Positions 1-10,065 of a stretch of DNA of 33,515 nucleotides are shown here, in pieces (the stretch's first letter is position 1; every line of letters starts with the position of its first letter). Under the pieces are notes generated by a model, which saw only the letters and a program-made list of their open reading frames with translations, was not told the DNA's origin and made no database searches. This DNA comes from Treponema sp. (GTDB lineage: Bacteria > Spirochaetota > Spirochaetia > Treponematales > Breznakiellaceae), in contig JAISQR010000166.1 of NCBI GenBank assembly GCA_031274035.1, forward strand, positions 1-33,515. The letters are read 5' to 3'. The translations under genes were made by a program, and so were the position numbers.

Positions 1-42
1 GTTGGACAAGGCGCGCAGATTGTGGAAAAACTGCGAGCGTAA
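1..42 (+). CDS. 3' end of an unidentified gene (partial)
   Basis: Frame 1 reads thirteen sense codons, VGQGAQIVEKLRA, and then TAA at 40-42. The peptide looks like an ordinary amphipathic C-terminal helix, and the gene would converge on the minus-strand ABC ATPase that ends at 144. Too little is visible to name a family, and chance open sequence of this length is possible. The following 100 bases show no clear terminator hairpin. Confidence 0.3.
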   Translation, partial: VGQGAQIVEKLRA

Positions 43-143
43 ACGCCACAATTCCATGCAAATTGTAGTTATCGCGCTTATTGCCGTTCTCATTAAGAGA
101 TTTTAGACAGGCTCTTAAAAGTAAAATTGCTGCCGGAGGCGGG

Positions 144-1403
144 TCAATCCTTTACAATAACCGCGTGTTCCGGCGCCCAGCTTACCAGCACCTTATCGCC
201 AATGGCAAGCGGCGAATCAATACCGCTGCGGCTGGCGCTTACTTCCCCCGCGGGCTCTGTCCCGTTTGCAAAGAGGCTTGCGGTAATGCGGAGTTGACCG
301 CCGGCAAAACTCTTCGCGCTTATCACGCCGGTCAGCCCGAAACGGCTCGGCGGATCTTCCCGCGGTTTTCCAGCTTTGCTCAAGGCATCTTCCCTCTGTT
401 TGAAGAATTCCAGGCCCCGCCTGATATTCCGGTTTAAACCGGCACGTTTCCCCTGCCCCTCCTCGGCGGTTCTGTCAAATTTAAGATATTCGCCCCGGAT
501 AGCAAGACTAATGGTATCGCCGGCAGCCGCCCTCCGTGCATCTTCCTGTCCCGTGCGGTCTTCTATACGGCCTGTCCCGGCGGAGTATTCCACCCTGCCC
601 CGTCCTGCCGGGTGTACAAACACAGCCCTCATCTTTCCCCCGCGGATCCTCTCCGCCAAGATGAGCTTCCCTTTTAAGATATTGGCGTTCCCAACGAACT
701 GCGCCGCATAGCTGGTACTGGGGTGATCGTAAATCTCGACTACGGAACCAACCTGCTCGAAAAGGCCGTCCCGCATCACTGCTATACGATCCGACATAGT
801 CAGGGCCTCTTCCTGATCGTGCGTTATATAGATGAAGGTAATCCCTAACTGTTTTTGCAGATTCTTTAGTTCAAGCTGCATTTTCCGCCGTAACTGCAAA
901 TCGAGCGCCCCCAGCGGTTCGTCAAGAAGCAGCACTTGCGGGCGGTTCACTACCGCGCGGGCAACCGCAACCCTCTGGCGCTGCCCGCCCGAAAGTTCCT
1001 GGGGCATACGGTTCTCGTAACCGGAAAGCTGAACCAGATCCAAAGCCCAATCAACATTTTTTCTAATTTCAGCGCGCGGCATCCGCTTTATCTTTAAGCT
1101 GTACGCTATATTCTGTTCAACATTCATGTGGGGAAAAAGCGCATAGTTCTGAAATACCATGTTGATATTCCGCTTGTCCGGCTCAAGGCGGCTGACATCT
1201 TTACCGTTAAGGAATACTCTGCCCTCATCAGCCGTCTCCAGACCTGCAATGATGCGCAGCGTCGTTGTCTTGCCGCAGCCTGAAGCTCCCAGCAGGGTGA
1301 TAAATTCGCCTGCTTTTACCGAAAGATCAAGTCCGCGCAGGACGCGCGTCTTCCCAAAGCTCTTGGCAATCCGTTCAAGACGCAAAAAATTTTCTGCGCT
1401 CAC
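144..1403 (-). CDS. ABC transporter ATP-binding protein, PotA/MalK (CUT1/MOI) type
   Basis: This is the ATP-hydrolysing subunit of an importer of the spermidine/putrescine, iron or sugar class, acting on the cytoplasmic face of the membrane. Visible motifs are Walker A GASGCGKTT (about residues 39-47), Q-loop Q85, signature LSGGQ (about 137-141), Walker B VLLLDE (about 157-162) and switch His195 in ITHDQEEA. From about residue 235 the protein continues into a TOBE-like C-terminal region. That region carries a charged, low-complexity stretch (about 280-350) that is longer than is usual for PotA or MalK. The start is GTG at 1403, preceded on the minus strand by a GGGGGAAAA Shine-Dalgarno. No permease or binding-protein gene is adjacent in the window, so the substrate cannot be assigned. 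Family assignment is firm; the PotA subfamily is less so. Confidence 0.9.
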   Translation of the reverse strand: MSAENFLRLERIAKSFGKTRVLRGLDLSVKAGEFITLLGASGCGKTTTLRIIAGLETADEGRVFLNGKDVSRLEPDKRNINMVFQNYALFPHMNVEQNIAYSLKIKRMPRAEIRKNVDWALDLVQLSGYENRMPQELSGGQRQRVAVARAVVNRPQVLLLDEPLGALDLQLRRKMQLELKNLQKQLGITFIYITHDQEEALTMSDRIAVMRDGLFEQVGSVVEIYDHPSTSYAAQFVGNANILKGKLILAERIRGGKMRAVFVHPAGRGRVEYSAGTGRIEDRTGQEDARRAAAGDTISLAIRGEYLKFDRTAEEGQGKRAGLNRNIRRGLEFFKQREDALSKAGKPREDPPSRFGLTGVISAKSFAGGQLRITASLFANGTEPAGEVSASRSGIDSPLAIGDKVLVSWAPEHAVIVKD

Positions 1404-1446
1404 TTTTCCCCCATAAATAAATTATCCGTAGAGTAATAATACTAAA

Positions 1447-1477
1447 ATAGTATGAATTTAGGACGGCTAAATGTCAA
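1447..1477 (-). promoter_or_regulatory. Candidate sigma70-type promoter of the ABC ATPase gene
   Basis: Read on the minus strand, a perfect TTGACA (plus-strand 1472-1477) is followed after 19 bases by TACTAT (1447-1452), about 45 bases upstream of the GTG start. The spacer is longer than the optimal 17, and the -10 matches TATAAT at only four positions. A short inverted repeat (ATACT/AGTAT) overlaps the -10. Confidence 0.35.
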
Positions 1478-1556
1478 TGACCTTTTAAAGCCTCCTTATT
1501 CTGTTCTAATTCGTTTTAGAATTTAGTTTTTAAACGAACTATAGTTTTATCCCCTT

Positions 1557-4500
1557 TTATATACCCGACGCTCTATCGGCCGATTCCGGCAAAAATTCAG
1601 CAAGTTCCTCCATTACCTTTTTGAATTCAATTTCCATCTTTTCAACGGCCTTTTCCTCATACAATGTTTTCTCCGTATCCCTGGCCGCCGTGCTAAGGCT
1701 TTTTGCACCAAGTAATCCGGCAGTACCCTTTATAGTGTGGATAAGCCGGTGAAGCGTCTCGGAATCTCCTGTATTCCTGGCGGTTTCTATCTTCTGCATA
1801 TCCTTATAGTGGTTTACAACGAAGTCGGACAAGAGCATCCTGTAGAGAGTTTCATCATGAGCGGTATTGGCGATACCGGCTGCACGATCTATGGCCGCTG
1901 CCGCCGGCAGGGGGCTGTCCGTACCATGCTTATCATCGGGAACGGATACAGGATCCGTTCCCGATTCCGGCCCGGAAACTGATACGATCATATCAGGGGG
2001 AAGCCATTTGGCAAGTACCCGGTTAAGATCCTTTGCATTGATGGGTTTGGGGATGAAATCGTTCATACCGCTTAAAAAAAACTTTTTGCGGGCTTCCTCT
2101 ACGACATTGGCGGAGAGTGCGGTAATAGGCGCTGTCTTGTACCATTCATCCGGCAATGCACGGATATGAAGGGTTGCTTCAATACCATCCATCTCCGGCA
2201 TCATGTGATCCATAAGGATAAGGTGATAGTGCTTTTCACTTGCTTTTTGAATAGCCTCGGCGCCGTTCTTCGCGGTATCCGCATGGATATGGTGCCTGGA
2301 TAGATAGGCAAGGGCCACCGTGAGGTTGATTGCATTATCATCAACAACCAATACCTGTACATGTTCGTTTGCGATGACCATGTTTGATAATTCTTCGTAC
2401 TGTTGTATTTTATTGGGGTCCCCTTCCGGCAGAGGAAGCAGTACGGTAAAAATAGAACCTTTGCCGTATTCACTTTTTACAGTGATTTTGCCGTTCATCA
2501 TTTTTACAAGCTGTTTGGTAATAGCAAGACCAAGCCCTGTTCCGGTAATACTTCGGTTTTTCACTTTATCGAACTGCTGGAAGGAACTGAAGATTACAGT
2601 CAGATTTTCTTCTTTAATACCTATACCGGTATCCTCAACAACAAATGCGGTATAGGTCTGGCCTTCCTCTGTAAGCCTTGTTATCTTAAAATCAACATAA
2701 CCTTCCTCGGTATATTTAATAGCATTATTCACCAGATTAGTGATGATCTGCCGTATGCGGTTATCGTCGCCGTAAACAATTTGCGGCGTACCATCATCAA
2801 AACTGGAATAGAATTTAATTCCCTTGTTCTCTGCCATAAAACGATTCATGGAACAGATATTATCAAAAAGATCCAGCAGATTAAAATGTACAGGCAGAAA
2901 TTCCAGCCGGCCCGCTTCGATCCTGGAAAAATCAAGAATATCATTAATAATCTGAAGAAGGGTCTTGGACATTTTTTTTATATCATTAAAGAATCGAAAC
3001 TGATCGCTATCCAGGTTATCTGTACGCATAAGATCGCTCATGCCGATAATAGCGTTCATCGGCGTGCGTATCTCGTGGCTCATAGACGCAAGGAAATTGC
3101 TTTTAGCTTCCGATGAAACCTGGGCAACTTTGGCGCATATCTCCAGATCGCGGTTGCGTTTATCGGCTTCGAGTATTCTTTTTAAATTAGCCTTGTATTC
3201 CCGTAGGTCCCGGGCGTAAGATGCTATGCAGTAGGATTCTTTCCAACGGATGCGTACCAATGTCAATTCTGCCGGCAGTTCTTCTCCGCCGGCGGTTAGA
3301 TACAGCCATTCCAGCCGTCTGTATCCTGTTTGAACTACCTGGTCGTAAATCTCCGCTATCATTTTGCGGCTGTTTTGGCCGTTAGGCTGACATTCCGGGT
3401 AAAAATCAAGAATCTGTTCGATTAAAATAGATTTTTCCGAGATACCGAACATGCGCATCATTTCTTCATTGCAGTCTATAATATTTTTATCTAATTCATG
3501 CAGCGAACATGCCATAGGGGTAGCATCCAGCAAGATACGGGTGCGCATCTCTGCTTCCCGTTCTTTTTGCTCGCTTGCCCGTATTTCCCGCATGTCCCAG
3601 GCATACCCTGCAACAACAGAATCATTTTTCCACATGAGGCGGACAAATTTAACTTCGGTAGGAATGGTTTCCCCCTGGGAATTGCGGTGTTCCCAAAGAA
3701 CAGACTTGTATCCGCTGGTATATGCGTCCTTAATTAAAAGACGGGCATAGGCGGCGCTCTCCATACCATTCTGAAATTCAGAGGAAAAACTGAAGAAGTG
3801 CTCTATAATGTCCTGTTTCGAGTTAGCACCAAAAAGTTTGATAGCTTCCTTGTTGCAGTCAATAATATTACCGTTACTATCCCATAGAGTACAGGCGAGG
3901 GGGGTAGCGTCCAGCATCATACGGGCGTTTTCCGCCGCAGATTGGGCCGCCTGGGTTTGCTCACGCAGATCGCGGGTACGTTTCTGGATAATTATTTCAA
4001 GACTTTTTTTCATACTTATAGTTTTTATAAAGAATACAATGATAAGGAACAGTATGCTGATGAGTAAGCTCATAAATAGTATAAGCCTGTGTACTCTATT
4101 CTGAAATTCAATAGTTTTGTAATTAAAGACCTTCCGTATCCATCGGTCGGATATATTTGTTGTATCAACAAAACGCTGGGCTTTGCTGACAATACTGCGT
4201 AGTATCCTTTCGTTTTTATTGAAACCGAATTGATAGTTAATAACCGCATTCATTGAACTTAAAACAAAGGCAATTTTAAAAATAGGATTTTGCAGATAAT
4301 GGGTCGTATATAAAATGCGGTTACTTGCGGTTAGAAACAGTTCTATTTCGCCGTTCTCAAGCCCTTTAAACGCTTCGTCCATTGAACGGTAAATTTTTGG
4401 CGGATATTTCTGGTTCGGATATAAATTATAAAGCATCGGTTTATATAATATGCCGTCAACAGTTCCAAGCCGCATATACCGTATCTGATTCGCTTCGACA

Positions 4501-5777
4501 TCCGGTTTGCTTGCAAGCGATAGAAACGCAAACCGATCAATAATATACGGCTGGTCAGCCCAAAGATACCGGTCTTCCCTTTCCGTCAGATAGAATAATA
4601 AATAGCACATGGAGGCTTCCCCTGTTTCCAGCTTGGCAAATGCTTCGGCCTTGGGGGTATCCGGTTCGCATATACATTTGAAAGTAAGTCCTGTCAATTC
4701 CGAGATTTTTTTTAGTACATCTACCGCGGCGCCCTCCCATTCCTTGGTGGTACTATTATAAAATTCCACAGGATAATTTTGTGTGTCGCCTGTTACCCTG
4801 ATAGGAGTACCGGAAGCTACGTGGTCGTCAATGTAATCTTTTTCTTCCTGGCTAAGCTGCCTGCGCAATTTATATTTGCTGTTTTGTATAAGACCCTGGA
4901 CGTACAAATTATCTATAGGAACAATGGCGCTGCCGCTCAGGCATTTGTCTAAAATATGTATAATAGGGGCAAGCTCTGCTTTCTTTGTTGCAAGCGAAAC
5001 GGGATAGACAAGGAAAGAAAATGATTTATCTTCTACAATTTCAGCATAATCATCCCAGAAGGGTATTAACGCATAGGCGCTGTTGATAAGAAACGCATCT
5101 ACCGTCCCGCTACGGATCAATTCCAGACATTCCTGTCTGTTGTTTCCCCAATATGCTTCATAAGGTATCGGGACTTTATCTTTCAGCAGACTTTCGGCAA
5201 CGCTTAAATCGCCCCGCAAAAACGCCAGCCGCAGAGGCCGCTCTTTTGTAATTTCATCAAGCGGTTTTGAAGTTTTTAAGCAAAGGCTGGTGATGGATCG
5301 CTCGGCTATAGGGGAACTCATAATATACGCATTGGAGCTTGGGATTAAGCTGGAGATATCTCCGGTAAAATCCAGCGCGCCTGAATCAAAACCTTCGTAA
5401 AATTGCGCCGCCTTGTTAAAGACTTTCGGCTTAAAAGGAATACCGAAAAAGGATCCAAGCCATTCGCAGAACAGGGCGCTAAACCCGTTGACCTCCCCGT
5501 TCTCTTCTATAAAGGCTTCAGAACTTTCCAGGGAGGCATATACAAACTGCTGGTATTTTTCTTTTAGCCGCTCAACAGCCTCAATCTCATCCTCGCTTAT
5601 ATCAGGAATATCCCGGTAAGTAACCGAAAGAGCCGCATCTGAATTATGCCGGCTATCTCCAACGGTACAGAACAGCAGCAGGCCAATAGGCACAAAAGGC
5701 AATAAAAAACCATTTACGATTATAAAAAAGATATTTTTACCGTTTTTTTGTTTCAAAAAAAACTGTTTTGTCTTCAT
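1557..5777 (-). CDS. BvgS/EvgS-like hybrid sensor histidine kinase with two solute-binding domains, REC and Hpt
   Basis: This is a membrane phosphorelay kinase of 1406 aa. An N-terminal membrane segment (about 17-38) precedes two tandem periplasmic SBP_bac_3-like domains (about 55-285 and 300-550). A second membrane segment lies at about 565-587. Two PAS domains follow (about 615-735 and 745-865); both start with near-identical text (MLDATPLACTLW and LLDATPMACSLH), which suggests internal duplication. HisKA carries [14 protein letters not shown] (His near 900). The HATPase has an N-box near 1002-1018 and the G-boxes DTGIGI and GTGLGL. REC follows, with the phospho-acceptor Asp in LMDHMMPEMDG near 1190, and then Hpt with HTIKGTAGL (His near 1343). 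All relay residues are present. The gene lies downstream of another sensor kinase on the same strand, separated by a palindromic repeat. A TATACT box about 11-16 bases upstream of the ATG would give a very short leader, and no strong Shine-Dalgarno is visible. The ligand is unknown. Confidence 0.92.
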   Translation of the reverse strand: MKTKQFFLKQKNGKNIFFIIVNGFLLPFVPIGLLLFCTVGDSRHNSDAALSVTYRDIPDISEDEIEAVERLKEKYQQFVYASLESSEAFIEENGEVNGFSALFCEWLGSFFGIPFKPKVFNKAAQFYEGFDSGALDFTGDISSLIPSSNAYIMSSPIAERSITSLCLKTSKPLDEITKERPLRLAFLRGDLSVAESLLKDKVPIPYEAYWGNNRQECLELIRSGTVDAFLINSAYALIPFWDDYAEIVEDKSFSFLVYPVSLATKKAELAPIIHILDKCLSGSAIVPIDNLYVQGLIQNSKYKLRRQLSQEEKDYIDDHVASGTPIRVTGDTQNYPVEFYNSTTKEWEGAAVDVLKKISELTGLTFKCICEPDTPKAEAFAKLETGEASMCYLLFYLTEREDRYLWADQPYIIDRFAFLSLASKPDVEANQIRYMRLGTVDGILYKPMLYNLYPNQKYPPKIYRSMDEAFKGLENGEIELFLTASNRILYTTHYLQNPIFKIAFVLSSMNAVINYQFGFNKNERILRSIVSKAQRFVDTTNISDRWIRKVFNYKTIEFQNRVHRLILFMSLLISILFLIIVFFIKTISMKKSLEIIIQKRTRDLREQTQAAQSAAENARMMLDATPLACTLWDSNGNIIDCNKEAIKLFGANSKQDIIEHFFSFSSEFQNGMESAAYARLLIKDAYTSGYKSVLWEHRNSQGETIPTEVKFVRLMWKNDSVVAGYAWDMREIRASEQKEREAEMRTRILLDATPMACSLHELDKNIIDCNEEMMRMFGISEKSILIEQILDFYPECQPNGQNSRKMIAEIYDQVVQTGYRRLEWLYLTAGGEELPAELTLVRIRWKESYCIASYARDLREYKANLKRILEADKRNRDLEICAKVAQVSSEAKSNFLASMSHEIRTPMNAIIGMSDLMRTDNLDSDQFRFFNDIKKMSKTLLQIINDILDFSRIEAGRLEFLPVHFNLLDLFDNICSMNRFMAENKGIKFYSSFDDGTPQIVYGDDNRIRQIITNLVNNAIKYTEEGYVDFKITRLTEEGQTYTAFVVEDTGIGIKEENLTVIFSSFQQFDKVKNRSITGTGLGLAITKQLVKMMNGKITVKSEYGKGSIFTVLLPLPEGDPNKIQQYEELSNMVIANEHVQVLVVDDNAINLTVALAYLSRHHIHADTAKNGAEAIQKASEKHYHLILMDHMMPEMDGIEATLHIRALPDEWYKTAPITALSANVVEEARKKFFLSGMNDFIPKPINAKDLNRVLAKWLPPDMIVSVSGPESGTDPVSVPDDKHGTDSPLPAAAAIDRAAGIANTAHDETLYRMLLSDFVVNHYKDMQKIETARNTGDSETLHRLIHTIKGTAGLLGAKSLSTAARDTEKTLYEEKAVEKMEIEFKKVMEELAEFLPESADRASGI

Positions 5778-5874
5778 TAGTAAATATAGTATACTTCAAT
5801 ATATGATATTTTGAAAAGAATAAAATAACAGGGCGGATGTTTTATTCTGAGACGATGAAAAGGCGGCCCAAGAG

Positions 5875-6006
5875 CTAGGAGTTTGTGGGGCTTTGCCCAA
5901 AAATCGTATAAATTTGCAATAAATTGCAAATTTATACCTTGCAAACTCCCAAAGGAACTTTGATAATCGGAAATTTTGCATGAATATGCAAAATTTCACC
6001 AAAGTC
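5875..6006. repeat. Palindromic intergenic repeat, copy R1 (two hairpins)
   Basis: The gap between the two kinase genes (5778-6085) is largely filled by this element. It opens with a core of about 40 bases (5875-5915) starting CTAGGAGTTTGTGGGGCTTT. A 15-bp perfect palindrome (5906-5920 with 5923-5937) is enclosed by GGAGTTTG (5878-5885) and CAAACTCC (5942-5949). A second perfect hairpin has 12-bp arms (5970-5981 with 5986-5997) around the loop GAAT. The core recurs at 9049 and 16398, and the second hairpin recurs at 16344. Confidence 0.8.
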
Positions 6007-6085
6007 CCCCACCACAGGCTGCTAGATTCCTGTTGCCGACTGCCGGATTTCTGCTGTATTTTGGCATCCGTTTATGGATTGCGGT

Positions 6086-9007
6086 TTAACGGGGCAAATA
6101 TTTACCCATGACGCGGAGTACAGCCTCCATGTTCAGCGGCTTACCTACATGGTCGTTCATCCCTGCCGCAAGGCATTGCTCAATATCCTCCCTGAATACA
6201 TTGGCAGTCATGGCGATTATGGGCACTTCCCCTGCTTTGGGGATGTCCAGGGATCGGATACGGCGGGTGGCTTCGTAGCCGTCCATCTCGGGCATCTGCA
6301 CATCCATAAAGATAATGTCGTAGGTATCCGGGGCCTGGCTGAACATGCGTAAGGCCGCAGCCCCGTTTTCCGCATAGTCAATCTTGATATTGGTTGGTTC
6401 GAGAAGGGCTATTATGATTTCGCGGTTAATTTCTACATCTTCCGCAAGGAGCATACGCATATCCTCAAAATTTAGCGTTCCCATATCCGCAGCGGCGTCT
6501 TTCTCCGCGTTCAGGGGCTCGCTGCTGCGTTTAGAGCAGAAGGTAAAGGAGAAGACAGCTCCTTTACCCGGTTCCGAGTCTACCCAGATGCGGCCGCCCA
6601 TCATTTCCACAATACGTTTACAGATAGCCAGCCCCAGGCCGGTACCGCCGAATTTACGGGAAGTGCCGCTATCCGCCTGCTCAAAGGAATTAAAGAGCCT
6701 TGCTTTCTGTTCATCGCTGATGCCTATACCCGTATCGCTTACATCAACACGCAGGAAGCAGATTCCATCTTCTTCTTTTATAAGAGCGGCGGTAAGCCGT
6801 ATAGCGCCCTCTTCGGGGGTAAATTTAACCGCATTGGAAAGCAGGTTGGTAATCACCTGATCAATGCGCTGATCGTCGCCAATCAAGGCTGGGGGTATGT
6901 TTTTATCAATCTGAAAGGTAAGATACTGGCGCTTTTCTTCCGCCTTAAAGCTGATAACATTCACCGCTTTATGGACTACATTTTCAAAGTTAAAGGGACC
7001 TGCGGAAAGTTCAAGTTTATTAGCCTCTATCTTGGATATGTCCAGGATATCGTTTATCACCCCCAGCAAATGGGTGGAAGCATCTTCAATCTTATTAAGG
7101 CAGTAATCCTTGCGTTCAATCCCAGCGGAATTCCTTGCTATGGTAGTCATCCCAATGATGGCATTCATAGGAGTCCGCATCTCATGGCTCATGTTTGCAA
7201 GGAAGGCGCCTTTGGCCTTGCTGGCATGTTCCGCCTCTTCGCGGGCACGGTACAGTTCCGATACGTCGGTCATTACTACCACAATACCCCGGCAAACACC
7301 GTCCTGTTCTGTTGCCGGTGTAACAGCCGCCCGGAAGATCACTTCTTTTCCTGAACAGAGCATAACTTTTTCTTCATATTCAGCGCTTTGATTGGTTTCA
7401 ATAAGTTCCATGTAACACTGCTCTGTTTTAGTAACCCATTCGCCGCTTATGATATGAGCAAAAAGAGCGGCAAAAGGTTTGCCCACCATCTCCCGCATTT
7501 CCTTACAGCCCAGGAATTCCACTGTTTTTTCGCTCCCCAGGACAAAGTTCATATCCAAATCGAGCATAAAGGTAATATTCGGGGTGTTTTTAAGAAGCAG
7601 ATGTTCGTTTTTCTTTATGGAAGCCAAAAGATCATTGGCCATAACCTGAGATATAGAGCCTATTTCGCCCGGCTTACCGGCCAGGTATGCGTTTTCCTTA
7701 CTGTTCCCCGCCCGCAGCCATTCCCCATAGGTCGCCTCAAAGCGGTACTTTCTAACCCGTTCGGCCAGCCGGACAAAGGGCAAATATACAAGAAAACCTA
7801 TGAATAGGTTTAATATCTGCATGATGCTCCCCGCTACAGAACCAGAGGCTACAAAGCCCGAGATGATGGCAGGAATAGTCCAGGCAGCCTCTACGGTAGC
7901 TATAGGGAGAAGCCCGACTACGGCCGCAAAATAGGAAATTATGGTGAGGAGCAGGGGCAGCATTACAAAAGGTATAAAGTAAATCGGGTTGAGCACTATA
8001 GGTATACCGAAAAGCAGGGTTTCGTTGATATTGAACACAGCGGGGAACAGGGATATTTGGGCAATGCGCCTTGTGCTGCCTCCCTTCTTAGTGAACATAA
8101 GCGCGGCAAGGAGGGAAAGCGTATTTCCCGCCCCTCCCATAGATATGTAGGTATCGAAGAAGGTTTTGGTAAAGATAAAGGGCGGCGCGTTTCCCGCTGC
8201 TATGGCTTGGATATTCGCCGTCATGGCGGAATTATAAATCTCGGTAGTTGCCGGCCCCAGGGCGTTGGACCCGTGTATGCCGAAGAACCACAGAATATGC
8301 CGGACAGCGTTATAAAACAGGGCGGTTCCCAGGTTATTCCCCATTCCTGTAAAGGGATGGGAGATTACATTGTAGATGAGGGCATGAATATCGCGGATGC
8401 CGGCTTCGGTCATAATAACTTTAAAAAGGGCAAAGATGCTTATGGTAAAAATAGCGGGCAGCATAGCGGCAAACACATGGGACATGGTACTCCCTGCGTC
8501 TTCAGAGAAGAATCGTATCCGCAGGGAAGGGATACGGTAAAAGGCCAGAAAAATTTTAACCGATAGGGTGCTGACTAGTATGGCCAGGAAGAGGCCGTTT
8601 ATCCCCATCCAGTTATAAGGGATAGCAAAATCATTTTCCGCCGGCTCTGTGATGGTCAGGAGGCAGCAGAAGGTTAAAAGGGCGGCTATGACAGGATGTA
8701 CAGCGTTCAGGGGCGTCTTTAAGTTGTAGCGCTCGGCTATATTGTACCCGATAGAGAACACCATACCAGCCGAAAGTATAGCCAGGGTTCCCGCCCATAC
8801 ATTGCCCCCGAAATTCCGCCAGCCTTCGCCGAAAAGTTTCAGCATCCAGTCCTGGTAAGCCTTGATAGGAAAATTATTGATAAGTACCGCCGCGGCGCCG
8901 GTCATAACTATAGGCAGCGTTAAGGTCAATGCGTTCTTGATAATACTTAAATATTCCGAATTAGAAATTTTTATCCAAAAAAGCGGAATGTTCCACCGGC
9001 GATTCAT
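6086..9007 (-). CDS. PTS EIIC permease domain fused to PAS-histidine kinase-receiver (sugar-sensing hybrid kinase)
   Basis: Residues 1 to about 435 form a polytopic PTS EIIC domain of the lactose/cellobiose (CelB/ChbC) family. It includes WFFGIHG with His245 and NINETLLFG with Glu329. These match, by position and context, the His and Glu that bind the sugar in ChbC-type permeases, so sugar binding looks preserved. A PAS domain follows (about 465-590), then HisKA with [16 protein letters not shown] (His near 607), HATPase with DTGIGI and GTGLGL, and REC with [13 protein letters not shown] (Asp near 900) ending at 973. There is no Hpt and no EIIA or EIIB domain. The likely role is an inner-membrane sugar sensor that signals by phosphotransfer; whether it also transports sugar is unknown. 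The ATG start fits the first membrane helix, but the Shine-Dalgarno is weak. The kinase gene downstream carries the Hpt domain this protein lacks. Confidence 0.9.
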   Translation of the reverse strand: MNRRWNIPLFWIKISNSEYLSIIKNALTLTLPIVMTGAAAVLINNFPIKAYQDWMLKLFGEGWRNFGGNVWAGTLAILSAGMVFSIGYNIAERYNLKTPLNAVHPVIAALLTFCCLLTITEPAENDFAIPYNWMGINGLFLAILVSTLSVKIFLAFYRIPSLRIRFFSEDAGSTMSHVFAAMLPAIFTISIFALFKVIMTEAGIRDIHALIYNVISHPFTGMGNNLGTALFYNAVRHILWFFGIHGSNALGPATTEIYNSAMTANIQAIAAGNAPPFIFTKTFFDTYISMGGAGNTLSLLAALMFTKKGGSTRRIAQISLFPAVFNINETLLFGIPIVLNPIYFIPFVMLPLLLTIISYFAAVVGLLPIATVEAAWTIPAIISGFVASGSVAGSIMQILNLFIGFLVYLPFVRLAERVRKYRFEATYGEWLRAGNSKENAYLAGKPGEIGSISQVMANDLLASIKKNEHLLLKNTPNITFMLDLDMNFVLGSEKTVEFLGCKEMREMVGKPFAALFAHIISGEWVTKTEQCYMELIETNQSAEYEEKVMLCSGKEVIFRAAVTPATEQDGVCRGIVVVMTDVSELYRAREEAEHASKAKGAFLANMSHEMRTPMNAIIGMTTIARNSAGIERKDYCLNKIEDASTHLLGVINDILDISKIEANKLELSAGPFNFENVVHKAVNVISFKAEEKRQYLTFQIDKNIPPALIGDDQRIDQVITNLLSNAVKFTPEEGAIRLTAALIKEEDGICFLRVDVSDTGIGISDEQKARLFNSFEQADSGTSRKFGGTGLGLAICKRIVEMMGGRIWVDSEPGKGAVFSFTFCSKRSSEPLNAEKDAAADMGTLNFEDMRMLLAEDVEINREIIIALLEPTNIKIDYAENGAAALRMFSQAPDTYDIIFMDVQMPEMDGYEATRRIRSLDIPKAGEVPIIAMTANVFREDIEQCLAAGMNDHVGKPLNMEAVLRVMGKYLPR

Positions 9008-9048
9008 ATTAACAACTATATGCTATATAGGCATTAGGGTCTATATAC

Positions 9049-9099
9049 CTAGGAGTTTGTGGGGCTTTGCGCAAAAATCGTATAAATTTACAAACTTCC
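9049..9099. repeat. Palindromic intergenic repeat, copy R2 (short form)
   Basis: Bases 9049-9089 match the core of copy R1 at 5875 almost base for base (CTAGGAGTTTGTGGGGCTTT, then CAAAAATCGTATAAATTT), followed by ACAAACTTCC closing the outer inverted repeat. The long inner palindrome and second hairpin of R1 are absent. It fills the gap between the EIIC-kinase start (9007) and the aldo/keto reductase stop (9119). Confidence 0.7.
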
Positions 9100-9118
9100 A
9101 ATACTCCTCAAGCAACCT

Positions 9119-10045
9119 TTACTGGCCGCTGACGCAGTCAACCTTACCAAACATAGCCTCAAGGCGGGCGAGTATCGCATCGGGGAGCCGCGGCCCCTGA
9201 ATAGCGGCGATGTTTGTGCGCAGATGGTCAGGATTGCTCGTACCGGTTAAAACAACATCGATTCCCGGCGTATGGCGGCAGAAACGATAGGCCGCTTCCA
9301 TTATACTTGCCGCAACACCGTCTCTTGTTAGAAATTCCAGGGTATTTTCCCGCGGAACCAGGGCGGGATCGGCCTGGCCCTTTTCAAGAATACGGCCTAT
9401 ATCGATCTTAAGCTGGGCTGGATTGGAAAGCGCGCTGCGTACCGCAAACATACAAAGCGTCCCTACCCCCTTTTCCCTGGTGAGGGGCAGTACGGTCTTG
9501 AGCGCCGAAGGGTTAAGAAGATTGTAACCTACCATGATCACATCGAAAAAATCATCCGGCAATGCCTGTTTAAACATGTCGTGCGTGGTGTTGGAACCGA
9601 AAGCCTCGGTAATGCCGAGAAAGCGTATCTTACCCGCCTGCCGGGCCTTTTGCAGAACAGGTACCAGGCTGTCCCTAACCTGCACATAGTCCTGGGGCGC
9701 AACGCCGTGCAGATGGTAGATATCTATATAGTCTGTTTTAAGTTCCCAAAGACTTTCTTCCAGAGTTTTAAGCAGTTCACCGCCTGTTTTGTTCTTATAG
9801 GGAAATTTCGTAGACAGAATATATGCGTCCCGTGGAATACCGGCAAGCCCTTTGCCAACCGATCCCTGAGTACCGTAAGCTGTAGCGGTATCAAAAAAGT
9901 TAAGGCCCTCGTCAAAGGCGGTGCGGACTATGGAAGCCGCATGATCGGAGCCGTATTTTTCAAGACCAATCCGGGAATGACCGCCGCAGCCAAGGCCCGC
10001 AACAGAGGCTTTAAGTTTTGTACGGCCAAGGGTAACTGTCTGCAT
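9119..10045 (-). CDS. Aldo/keto reductase
   Basis: This is a cytosolic NAD(P)H-dependent oxidoreductase of the AKR superfamily, 308 aa, which is normal for the family. The catalytic tetrad is visible: Asp52 and Tyr57 in FFDTATAYG, Lys80 in ILSTKFP and His113 in YHLHG. The C-terminal VVLTGTSNPDHLRTN segment fits the nucleotide-phosphate binding region. The ATG start at 10045 has a clear AAGGAG Shine-Dalgarno on the minus strand. The gene is divergent from the transglutaminase-like gene at 10220, and an 8-bp inverted repeat sits just upstream of its ribosome site. Downstream on the same strand comes the EIIC-kinase gene, separated by repeat R2. The substrate is not predictable; L-galactose dehydrogenase-like or general carbonyl reductase activity are options. 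Confidence 0.9.
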   Translation of the reverse strand: MQTVTLGRTKLKASVAGLGCGGHSRIGLEKYGSDHAASIVRTAFDEGLNFFDTATAYGTQGSVGKGLAGIPRDAYILSTKFPYKNKTGGELLKTLEESLWELKTDYIDIYHLHGVAPQDYVQVRDSLVPVLQKARQAGKIRFLGITEAFGSNTTHDMFKQALPDDFFDVIMVGYNLLNPSALKTVLPLTREKGVGTLCMFAVRSALSNPAQLKIDIGRILEKGQADPALVPRENTLEFLTRDGVAASIMEAAYRFCRHTPGIDVVLTGTSNPDHLRTNIAAIQGPRLPDAILARLEAMFGKVDCVSGQ

Positions 10046-10065
10046 GATATATCGCTCCTTATTAC

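Noticed and set aside
2403-3116. 237-codon open frame antisense to the large sensor kinase
   Set aside because: It lies wholly inside the HATPase/HisKA coding sequence of the kinase, has no ribosome site, and its text matches no protein pattern.
5875-6006. Palindromic repeats considered as a CRISPR array
   Set aside because: The copies are scattered over 10 kb and differ in structure. There is no regular repeat-spacer spacing and no cas gene.
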